From Ceratobasidium sp. AG-K (taxonomy: Eukaryota; Basidiomycota; Agaricomycetes; Cantharellales; Ceratobasidiaceae), in the NCBI GenBank assembly GCA_037039685.1, contig JAWNGF010000009.1, positions 2,232,001 to 2,296,000 on the forward strand: DNA of 64,000 bases. The letters are read 5' to 3'. Position numbers and translations under genes: made by a program. Position 1 is the stretch's first letter; the number at the start of each line of letters is the position of its first letter. The notes beneath the pieces are model-generated. The model was not told the DNA's origin. It made no database searches and was given only the letters and a program-made list of their open reading frames with translations. Below are positions 26,723 through 34,674 of this stretch, in pieces.

Positions 26723-29700
26723 CAAAGAACCGGCAATGGAAACAATGTACTTTAGAGCAACAAACAAATCAACCATTGTTTACACAAGCATTGCCGGAAT
26801 CACAGAACCAGTCCCTACTCTCATTGATTCAGGAGCTTCTAAGAACTTTATGGACATCTCTTGGGCCCGCTCCAACAACATTCCTCTCATTGAGCTTCCC
26901 TCTCCACAAAAAGTAATTGGCATCCAGGGGAAAGAACTCTTGCACCAAATACGCTTCAAAGCCAAGCTTGTACTGGACGTAGAAGGGAAAACCTTCAAAC
27001 AAATCTTTTTTGCTATGCCTACTGGAGAAACCAAGCTCATTTTAGGACTTGAATGGTTAGAAGAGGCCAACCCCAATAATGACTGGAAAACAAAGCACAT
27101 ATCATGGCGACCAGAACCCATACAAGCAAGAACGGCCTCAATAGACAACCTACCAGAAGAATTCAAAAAATTTGCCGACGTATTTAGCAAAGAAAAGTTC
27201 AAGAGAATTCCGGATCATCGCCCTTACAACTGCGCCATTGACTTCAAAGAAGGGGCTGAACTTCCAAAACTGGCCAGACCTATCCTGCTCTCACCAGCCG
27301 AATCCATTGCACTAAGGGAATACCTGGATGAGGAAATCTCTGCCGGAAAAATTTGACCTAGCAAATCCCCCATTGCTTCACCTTGTTTCTTTGTCAAAAA
27401 ACCTGTCAACCCAAAGAATCCAGAAGCAGTACAACAATTACAACTTGTTCAAGACCTCAGAGGAGTGAACGCTATTACAAAGGACAACAGGTTTCCAATG
27501 CCCTTAATGGGAGATCTTCTGGATAAAATCAAGGACACAAAAATTTTCTCCAAGATTGATCTACGCATGGGTTTCAACAATATCAGAATCAGGGAAGGAG
27601 ACGAATGGAAAAAGGCTTTCAGAACCAAGGAAGGCCTTTTCAAATACATTGTCATGCCCTTTGGACTAAAAAACACACCTGCCATATTCCAAAGATACAT
27701 GAACCACATCTTCCATGACCTTATCAACGTATGTGTCATAGTATACATTGATGACATCCTAGTCTTCTCTAAAAACAGAAGCCAACATACTATAGATGTC
27801 AGGAAGGTGCTGAAGATCTTACTGGATGAAAACCTATTTGCAAAGCTCCTGAAATGCGAATTCTTTGTCACCAAACTTACATATACTGCACTTGGAATCA
27901 GTGATTCTGGTATCTCAATGGAGGAAGAGAAGGTCAAGGCAATAAAGGAATGGAAGGAACCAAAAACAGTCAAGCAGGTTCAGGCGTTCCTAGGATTTGC
28001 AAACTTCTACCAAAGATTTGTACCAAATTTTAGCCGTTTAGCAAAACCCTTGACAACCCTGACAAGAAAGGATAACAAATGGAAATGGGAAAAGGATCAA
28101 CAGGAAGCCTTTGACACCCTGAAAACAGAAATTAGCAAGGAGCCCACACTACGCCATCCTGACCTTGAGAAACCCTTTTTTCTGGAAACAGATGCGAGCG
28201 GAGTAGCAATGGGGGCAATTCTGTCTCAAAGGCAGGACAATGGCTACCTACACCCTATAGCGTTCCTGTTGAAATCCTTCAATGAGGCCCAGCTCAACTA
28301 CGACGTCCATGATAAGGAACTTATGGCAATCATAGAATCATTGACACATTGGAGGTTATACCTTGAGGGAACAAAGGATCCAATCACTATCTACACTGAT
28401 CACAGGAACCTACAGTTCTGGAAGGAAGCAAGAACGTTCAACTGTTGACATGCAAGATGGCATCAACTACTGGCTGCCTACAACTTTGACATCATATACC
28501 GTCCTGGAATCCTTTCATCTAAACCGGACCTGTTGTCAAGACAATCCGACCATGAGGATATTCCCACACCAGAGCAAATCATGATATTGGCCGAAAAATT
28601 CAAAGGATTTATGGGACAGATGGACACAGACATTATGGCGACCATCAGGGAAGCACAGGAAACTGATGAAGGACTGGCAAAAATCAAGGAAATCTGCAAT
28701 TGAAGGGAAATATTACCAAGAACCCTGCAACATAGCGCAAAGGATTACAACTTCAAGGAAGGACTAATATGGTACAAAGGGAAGATTTACGTCCAGGAAG
28801 ATAAGGAAGCCAGACTGTCCATCATGCAACTACACCACAACTCAAGGATTGCAGGGCATCAAGGACAAGCCAGGACGTTGGAACTAATAGCAAGAAGATA
28901 CTTCTGGCCAGGGATGAAGCAGAGCGTAAACCAATATGTGGAATCCTGCAAGACCTGCCAACAAACAAGGGGATCAAAATCAATAGTTCCGATCAAACCT
29001 CTAGCAATTCCAAAAGGTCCCTGGGAAGACATAGCATTCAACTTTGTGGTAAAATTGCCAAACTCCAGAGGGCCAGACAGCATCATGGTAGTGGTGGACC
29101 GCTTCTCAAGAATGGCGCATTTCATACCCTGCAAGGAATCTCACACAGCAAGCAAGCTGGCAAATCTTTTTGTCACAAATGTTTGGAAACTACACGGCTT
29201 TCCAAAAAGCATGATCTCAGACCAAGGAACTACTTTCAATTCTAAACTTATAAGGGCCATTTATGAGAGAATTGGAACTAGCCCAGGTTTCAGCACTGCC
29301 TACCACCCCCAGACAGATGGAGTGACAGAGAGAATCAACCAATGGATGGAAGGCTGGCTACAATCTTTTGTCAACTACCAGCAAGATGATTGGGCGGACT
29401 TGTTACCAATTGCAGAATTCAGTTATAATCTGCAGAAGCACCGTGTGACGGGTAGTTCCCCTTTTGCAATAGTCTATGGCAGGGAACCACTGTGGAACAT
29501 CTTGTCAGAAGAAACAACAGTTCCCAAAGCAAACGCCATTACAGAAAAATGGCATAGCATCCACGACGAAGCAATTGCATCAATGGAGAGCCAAAGGCTC
29601 CCGGAGGCAGAACCAAAGAATGAGTACCAGGAAGGAGATTTAGTATGGCTGCTGGGAAGAAACATCCAAACAAAAAGACCCTCAAGGAAACTGGATAACA

Positions 29701-30533
29701 AGAAGCATGGACCATTTGTTGTGAAGTGAAAGATAGGATCACATGCTTATGAGCTCACTCTGCCAGCAACAATGAGGGTGCACCCTGTTTTCCATATTGA
29801 CTTGCTCAGCCCTTACATAGAAGACACGGAGTTTAAGCAAAACCAACCCCAACTGCTGCCAATCATTACTGAAGAAGGAGAGGAAGAATATGAAGTAGAA
29901 AAGATCTTGGACTGGAAGGAAACAAAGGATGGTCTTTTTTACAGGGTCAGATGGAAGGGATATGGAGACAAAGAAGACCTGGAACAGAAGGCAGAAGATT
30001 TTGGACATCTATCCAAGATCATCAAGGACTTTCTACGACAACACCCCAAAGCTCCCACGCCTACTAACTACATTCCTGGAAAGATAAAAGGCAGAGGGGG
30101 CGTGGTTGGTAGTAACATCTGCAAAACTTGCAACTACTCCAATCTACACCCCGCACTCAACTCTCTGCATCTTTTTTGCTCCCCACAATGCCTGCCGTCA
30201 CCTGCTCCACCATTGCCAACAACCTCACCCGCGTCCTTGACGGACCAGTGTTTGCTACGGCAAGAATCCTTGACGCTGGGGCCACCCTCTACGTCTTCAA
30301 AAGGTCCCAACAAAGCTCTGGCAGAATGCACTTTAGGGTGTCGGACAACGTTCTACACTCAGACCTGGGAGAATTCCAGTTGGTCGGAAAGAAATGGCCA
30401 ACACGCATGCAGCTCCTACAAAAGGACATCTTTGTTTGTCAAGGGTGTGCTGCATTCCAGGTCTCGGAGGTCGTCCTCCTTTCCACCCATATGCTTGGAG
30501 TTGTCAAATGGGGACAAGAAGGGGCATACTTGA
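26689..30533 (+). pseudogene. B1 pol: protease, reverse transcriptase, RNase H, integrase, chromodomain; four TGA stops
   Basis: One continuous frame interrupted by TGA at 27354, 28446, 28701 and 29727, each at a site where CGA (Arg) fits the family. Domains: aspartic protease (TLIDSGASKNFM, about 26820), RT with YIDDILVFSK (about 27750), RNase H (FFLETDASGVAMGAIL), integrase zinc finger and DDE core (VVDRFSRMAHF, DQGTTFNSK, HPQTDGVTERIN), then a chromodomain (EEEYEVEKILDWKE to VRWKGYGD, about 29880-30050). The frame stays open to 30533 and overlaps ORF3, but the natural pol end is probably near 30110. Confidence 0.92.
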
Positions 30534-30952
30534 GTGAGTGGGTACCAGGATACAACAGGAGACAACCAATGCTCCGACCTAGGTGGAACAATGCTTGGGA
30601 TGCCAACTACAAAAGGGACTTGAGCGACTGGAAGATGGAAAGGGGAAGATACCAGAAGGAAAAGTTTGAGTGGGCTCCAAACTGGTGGAAGTGGGAGGAT
30701 GCAGATGTGTCAGCATGGAAGGAAGCAGAGCCGGACGTGCGACAATGGGATGAGGATTTTGTGGAGGCTCAGAAGAGGGTTTTGGACTGGTCCAAGGCCA
30801 ATTGGACAAAGGAGGAGACATGGGAGGAATGGGAAAAGTTCTCAGACAAACCAGGTAACACTGTGTTCAACCCAATTGACTTGACCATTGAAGAGGATGA
30901 GGGCCTGGAAGAGCACATGCTCGCCAAGGGGAAGGATTGCAAGATCCAATGA
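30188..30952 (+). CDS. ORF3 of B1: tryptophan-rich protein between pol and 3' LTR, unknown function
   Basis: 254 aa, intact although the host element has five nonsense codons. It begins MPAVTCSTIANNLTRVLDG at a CACAATG context after a C/T-rich, 5' UTR-like stretch. The N-terminal half (residues 1-110) looks like a small mixed fold with cysteines (VCQGCAAF). The C-terminal half carries about 15 tryptophans in roughly 115 residues, often spaced 7-14 apart and mixed with E, K and D (for example FEWAPNWWKWEDADVSAW), ending acidic. No signal peptide, membrane segment, nuclease or RT motif seen, so it is not an obvious envelope. The position between chromodomain and PPT is where some LTR elements keep acquired genes. 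Not recognised; could be a captured host gene. Confidence 0.7.
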   Translation: MPAVTCSTIANNLTRVLDGPVFATARILDAGATLYVFKRSQQSSGRMHFRVSDNVLHSDLGEFQLVGKKWPTRMQLLQKDIFVCQGCAAFQVSEVVLLSTHMLGVVKWGQEGAYLSEWVPGYNRRQPMLRPRWNNAWDANYKRDLSDWKMERGRYQKEKFEWAPNWWKWEDADVSAWKEAEPDVRQWDEDFVEAQKRVLDWSKANWTKEETWEEWEKFSDKPGNTVFNPIDLTIEEDEGLEEHMLAKGKDCKIQ

Positions 30953-30994
30953 AGCCCATCCAGGTCCCCTAGATGGACTCCTAAGGGGGAGTAA

Positions 30995-31280
30995 TGTCAT
31001 GAGCCAGCTCACTCCATCGGACCTGTCTTGTGCCTTGCCCCGTTTGTCCTCATGTCTGTTGTCCTGCTTGTATGTTGTTTGTTGTTTCCTGTGCCGCGTT
31101 GCCACGTCCTTGTGGTTATTCTGTTACATTGTGTAACGCAACTGTGCTTTGTATGAGTCATGACTGCCTGTGCAGCATGACTCACTTGGACACTCCTGAC
31201 TGGCTTGCTTGTGTGACTTGTGTGGCTGTGTCCTGTATGACTTGGCCTGTTTCTGAATATATATAGAGGACCAACAAGCC
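30995..31280 (+). repeat. Family-B LTR, truncated 3' LTR of B1
   Basis: Starts TGTCATGAGCC just after the polypurine tract AAGGGGGAG (about 30983-30992) and matches the 5' LTR up to GGACCAACAAGCC, then joins A0 gag directly. About 180 bp of LTR end are missing. Confidence 0.88.
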
Positions 31281-31551
31281 AAAACCCGCAAACTAGCACT
31301 TCAAAACAAGCCACTTCTAAGGCAGCTACAAGCACCCCAAACACCATACTAGGGCAATGGTTCAATATAAATGACCGCGTCTTTATGTCAAAACCTACAG
31401 GGGGGGTGCAACACAGCAAAATCTCAAGCATCACCAGAAACGCCAAGGGTTGCCCAGTTCCACAGATTTCCTGGGACAACGGAACTAAAGGAAACCTCCT
31501 GTTTGGAGCAATTCAAAAGGACACCAGAACCGCTACCTTCAATGCTCCTAC
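31281..31551 (+). mobile_element. A0 middle segment (decayed gag)
   Basis: Continues A0 gag after B1: the region encoding GQWFNINDRVFMSKPTGGVQ and on to FNAPT. Interrupted at 31551 by A1; the last five bases, CCTAC (31547-31551), are one copy of the A1 target duplication. Confidence 0.88.
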
Positions 31552-31966
31552 TGTCATGAGCTGACTAAGCTCAGACATTTTATTCCGATTTTATATCTTT
31601 TTTTCCGAACACTTTCCTTTTTTGGTACAAATGTCCTCTGGCGCTTAAACTTGTATCATGTGACGTATTTGTCTTTTCATTTGATATTGGTGATGCTTCC
31701 GGAACTTCCAGAATGTCGAGTCATGTCTTTTATCTCGCTTATCATCGGTCGTACTCGGCTTTCCCACACTGATATCTAATGACGTGGCACGGTTCCCTCA
31801 TGTATATAAACCCAGAGGTCAAGCCGGTTAACGACAGAGCTTGACCTCTTCTCCACTAGGACTTGCTAAATCAAATCCTCTTAACTATCGCTACTCCTTG
31901 GGTTCTAAGACTTCTCCAAGTCGAACCCCTTAACTTTCATATACCTAATTGACCCAAGTCGGGACA
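31552..31966 (+). repeat. Family-A LTR, 5' LTR of A1
   Basis: 415 bp from TGTCATGAGC to GTCGGGACA. Contains paired TTCNNGAA boxes (CTTCCGGAACTTCCAGAA, about 31698-31715), a TATA box (TATATAAA, 31803-31810) and the predicted mRNA start at about 31833-31836. An inverted repeat (GAGGTCAAGC with GCTTGACCTC) straddles the start. Confidence 0.95.
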
Positions 31967-31968
31967 TT

Positions 31969-31980
31969 AGGTCAAGCTCT
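31969..31980 (+). promoter_or_regulatory. A1 primer-binding site (self-primer type)
   Basis: AGGTCAAGCTCT, two bases after the 5' LTR, is the exact complement of AGAGCTTGACCT at 31836-31847, which lies about 30 nt downstream of the TATA box and so at the expected mRNA 5' end. Copies A0 and A3 have AAGGCTTGACCT and AGGTCAAGCCTT instead, so both sides changed together. Confidence 0.75.
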
Positions 31981-32209
31981 TCCTAGCATTGGCTTTAAGC
32001 CCCTGCTCTTCCACCAAGTAGATAGAACGTACACGGGAAAACAGGCATAGTACAACGGACAAAGAGCTATACTTGATATAGACCAGTAGTCCCACGTCGC
32101 TATACGCTGTCAGTGAACCCAATCGTTATCCTCTTTCGGGTCATAGCGGCTTTAGTCAGCTAAATACACCCTTACTCTGTTATACACTGTCGCTATCACG
32201 CCCGCCCAA

Positions 32210-32275
32210 GGCTGCTGATAACTGATAAGATCAGAAAAGGAGTATATAAAGCAAAAGCTTAGCGCCTAGCACCCT
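32210..32275 (+). promoter_or_regulatory. Internal GATA/TATA promoter-like block in the family-A leader
   Basis: TGATAACTGATAAG (GATA-type sites) is followed about 15 bp later by GAGTATATAAAGC (TATATAAA at 32243-32250). The same block appears in A0 (about 22340-22380), A5 (minus, about 63155-63185) and, with TATAAAAA, in A3 (about 41800-41830). It could start an RNA covering ORF0a and ORF0b. Confidence 0.45.
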
Positions 32276-32400
32276 TCACTTCCAAACCAACATCTCAAGG
32301 AAGCCAGATCCTCTCAAGCAAAAACTGGAAAGTGGTCGGAGCACCACCCAAGTTAACACTCTTATCCATCAAGAACTACATCAACTCGTCGTTTCCATCA

Positions 32401-32469
32401 GTACGCACTAGAAAGGAACTAATTAGTAACTAACTAATTAACCTTGAAAGTGTTCCCTGCATTCTTTAG
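32401..32469 (+). other. Intron-like segment in the family-A leader
   Basis: 69 nt with a GTACGC donor, TAACTAAC branch-like motif and a pyrimidine-rich CATTCTTTAG end, all conserved in A3 and A5. If spliced, it would remove the first codons of ORF0a as drawn, including the GTG at 32450. No ATG lies upstream in any frame, so splicing does not supply a start codon. Confidence 0.4.
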
Positions 32470-33064
32470 CCTCTGCAAAGCAGTCTTTAGACTAAAGGAT
32501 TTCGTACTTGATCTAGATACCAAAGTCGACAAATTAAACAGTCGAATTGAAGTACTAGAAGAAGATCAAGTCGAACAAGCAGAAGATTTAAGGGTCGAAC
32601 GAACCAGAAACGACGAAAACCACAATCAACTGGAAGCCGATTATCAATCCCTCCATTCAAGGCTCGAGTCCATTGAAATTGACCTTGACAATACAAACAA
32701 GCAACAAGCCGATCAAGATCGTGTCCAAAGCATAAACCTAGCGGACACTAATATCGAAGTCGAGCGATTGCAAGAACAAACCTGGGTCTTGATTGAAAAC
32801 TGCAACCAACTTATAAAAATCCAAGAAAAACACACTCGAAAGGTCGAAAATCTCATCAGCAACAACAAACGTCAGTGGCGCACTATCGAAACCCTTAAAG
32901 ACAAAATCAAGGGCAAATACTGTCATCAAGCAGCAGAAGTGCGTATTCCTATTAACCAGGATTACCGCCTTCTAAATCACCTTAATACCATCGCACCCAA
33001 CCCTTTTCAGTGGGACCAAGACCTCGACTCACACAGGAACAACACAGGGAACAACTTAGACTAG
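32450..33064 (+). CDS. ORF0a of A1: methionine-free coiled-coil protein upstream of gag
   Basis: 204 codons, open, with no ATG inside or upstream. The first in-frame near-cognate codon conserved in all copies is GTG at 32450, with A at -3; the true start is unknown. Residues 12-130 carry heptad-like patterns (LDLDTKVDKLNSRIEVLEED, ERLQEQTWVLIENCNQLI), suggesting a long coiled coil; residues 135-165 are basic (KRQWRTIETLKDKIKGK); the end is polar (PFQWDQDLDSHRNN). The frame is kept in A5 (62339-62953) at the same length. Not a known capsid, protease or nuclease domain. Possible roles: structural partner of Gag or RNA binding (inference). Confidence 0.6.
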   Translation: MFPAFFSLCKAVFRLKDFVLDLDTKVDKLNSRIEVLEEDQVEQAEDLRVERTRNDENHNQLEADYQSLHSRLESIEIDLDNTNKQQADQDRVQSINLADTNIEVERLQEQTWVLIENCNQLIKIQEKHTRKVENLISNNKRQWRTIETLKDKIKGKYCHQAAEVRIPINQDYRLLNHLNTIAPNPFQWDQDLDSHRNNTGNNLD

Positions 33065-33261
33065 AGTCCCTAAAACTCTTTATTGAAGACGTTCATCGTA
33101 ACTACATATACGAACAGTACAACAAACTAGGAGTAATCAACGCGTTGTTCTTGGAAGACGAAAATCTTGAATTGGTATTTTTGAGAAGTCTGCGCATCAT
33201 TAAAGACAGAAGGGTTCGAAGAAGAATCTGTGATATTTTGTACAGCCTGGGATCCCAATAA
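33010..33261 (+). CDS. ORF0b of A1: 83-codon methionine-free ORF overlapping ORF0a
   Basis: Lies in the -1 frame relative to ORF0a, overlapping it by 55 nt, and ends 25 nt before the gag ATG. It contains no ATG; the drawn start is GTG at 33010. The product is basic and predicted helical (QEQHREQLRLESLKLFIEDV, LRSLRIIKDRRVRRRI). A5 keeps the same frame and length (62142-62393) with conservative changes, whereas A3 has a TGA at a CGA site. It may be made by non-AUG initiation or frameshifting from ORF0a. Unknown function. Confidence 0.5.
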   Translation: MGPRPRLTQEQHREQLRLESLKLFIEDVHRNYIYEQYNKLGVINALFLEDENLELVFLRSLRIIKDRRVRRRICDILYSLGSQ

Positions 33262-33286
33262 ATCTACCTGTTTTCCCCGCTCCAAT

Positions 33287-34639
33287 ATGTCAAGAGCCCC
33301 ATCACCTAGTCAAGGGGGATTTACCCAAATTTCAGCGACATCCGGACCCGAGGTAGTTGCACATGCAATCAATGCCTTAATAGACAAAGTGCGAAAAATT
33401 AATGGTCATATTAATGCCTTAAATGGTATCACCTCTACCCTAGAACAGGGGATCGACAATAACATTGCAGATATCCATGCAATTCAAAATCAAACTGCAC
33501 AAATTGCACCCCTTCACCAATTAATGAATGCAGTATCTCAGTCACTTGCAAACCTAGGGGCAACACCCTCCACCACCGCGTCAACAACCACCCCAGGATA
33601 CAAACTCAAAATGCATCCCCCAGAAGAATTTTCTGGAGATGTCGATAAATTTGATGAGTTTAAGTCGCAATGTACCTTGTACATAAATCATACGTCGCCA
33701 CAAGCAACCACAGAACAAAAAATCACTTATATCATGGGTTATTGCAAGGGGCCTGCCTATGTATGGATGCAACCCGGAATTGATGTGGACACAGCAAGAA
33801 GGGGAGCAACAAATTGGCTACACGACATGGATGAATTCTGGAACAAAATGCAAGCTAGGTTTGGCGATGTCCACAAGATTGACCGATATAGACAATTATA
33901 CAAAAAATTGATCCAGAAGAACTCAGTCCAAGATTATCTATGAGACTTTGTCACTTATTCATTGGTACTCGGGTACACTGATCAAGTACTTCGTGATGAT
34001 TTCTATGACGGTCTTAAAGATGAAATCAAGATGGCCATGGTGTCACAGAACTTTAAACCCCACGAAGTGACAAGGACATTCAACCAAGTTTGCGAAAGAG
34101 CCCTGGAAATTGACTCCACAATGAATGCTATTAACGCACCAAAGAAGTTGCAAAACCCACAAAACACCACTTCGAAACAAAGTACTTCCAAGACAACCAC
34201 AAGTACTCCAAACGCCTCACTAGGTCAAAGATTCAATGTAAACGATCGAGTCTTTATGTCAAAACCTACAGGGGGGGTGCAATACGGCAAAATCTCAAGC
34301 ATTACCCGAAACGCCAAGGGCCGTCCAGTTCCACAGATCTCCTGGGATGATGGGACAAAAGGAAATGTCCCTTTTGGAGCAATTCAAAGAGACACCCGAA
34401 CCAGTAACCTCAACGCTCCTACCATCCAAACACCCAAACCGTCCACTCCTGCCAAAGACCCTAATGCAATGGACCTTGATGGAAAAGGAAAAGGACCAAT
34501 GATTTGCTTCACCTGCGGCGGCAAGGGACACTCAGCAAGAGTCTGTCCTTCCAAGAACACAGCGTCAGGGTTTGAAGCTCAGATTGAAGAAATCTCTTCA
34601 GACATCGAATCGGGAAAAGACGTCACCGAGGCTTATTAA
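33287..34639 (+). pseudogene. A1 gag with a single TGA
   Basis: 450 codons, MSRAPSPSQGGFTQISATSG to VTEAY. The ATG at 33287 is the first ATG after the predicted mRNA start. Capsid-like Retrotrans_gag region about 33600-34110 (FSGDVDKFDEFKSQCTLYIN), basic linker, zinc knuckle CFTCGGKGHSARVC at about 34507. The only lesion is TGA at 33941-33943, where A5 reads CGA (DYLRDFVTY). Heptamer for frameshifting at 34612-34618. Confidence 0.93.
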
Positions 34640-34659
34640 GGAGCCAAGTACTCGGTGAC
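34612..34659 (+). other. Predicted -1 frameshift site and stem-loop of A1 (gag to pol)
   Basis: G GGA AAA (34612-34618) is in the gag zero frame. A perfect 9-bp stem follows, GTCACCGAG (34622-34630) with CTCGGTGAC (34651-34659), loop 20 nt, with the gag TAA in the loop. The -1 frame is open from here into pol. A5 has ATCACCGAG with CTCGGTGAT and A0 has GTCACCAAG with CTTGGTGAT. Confidence 0.65.
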
Positions 34660-34674
34660 ATATTAGCTAGTAAT

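Larger units (their letters stand above)
24233..31280 (+). mobile_element. B1, family-B chromovirus inserted in A0, with extra 3' ORF
   Basis: 5' LTR 24233-24701, self-primer PBS, gag, -1 frameshift site, pol with chromodomain, an additional ORF (30188-30952), polypurine tract, and a 3' LTR (30995-31280) truncated at its right end. Because the right LTR end and about 50 bp of A0 gag are missing, no target duplication can be read. At least five TGA stops make it non-autonomous. Confidence 0.92.

Noticed and set aside
27465..27973. Minus-strand ORFs opposite retroelement pol and gag
   Set aside because: They are antisense shadows of the coding frames, with no start context or domain of their own.
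30188..30952. ORF3 of B1 as an envelope gene
   Set aside because: It lies in the envelope position but shows no signal peptide, membrane segment or cleavage-site pattern.
33001..33007. CCCTTTT as a -1 frameshift heptamer joining ORF0a to ORF0b
   Set aside because: It fits in A1, and the -1 frame is open there, but A3 and A5 read TCCTTTT at the same place, so the slippery pattern is not conserved.
34640..34674. Termination-reinitiation across the 35-nt gag-pol spacer of family A
   Set aside because: The -1 frame is open through the spacer and a GGGAAAA heptamer plus stem-loop precedes it, so frameshifting explains pol better; reinitiation at the ATG is not excluded.
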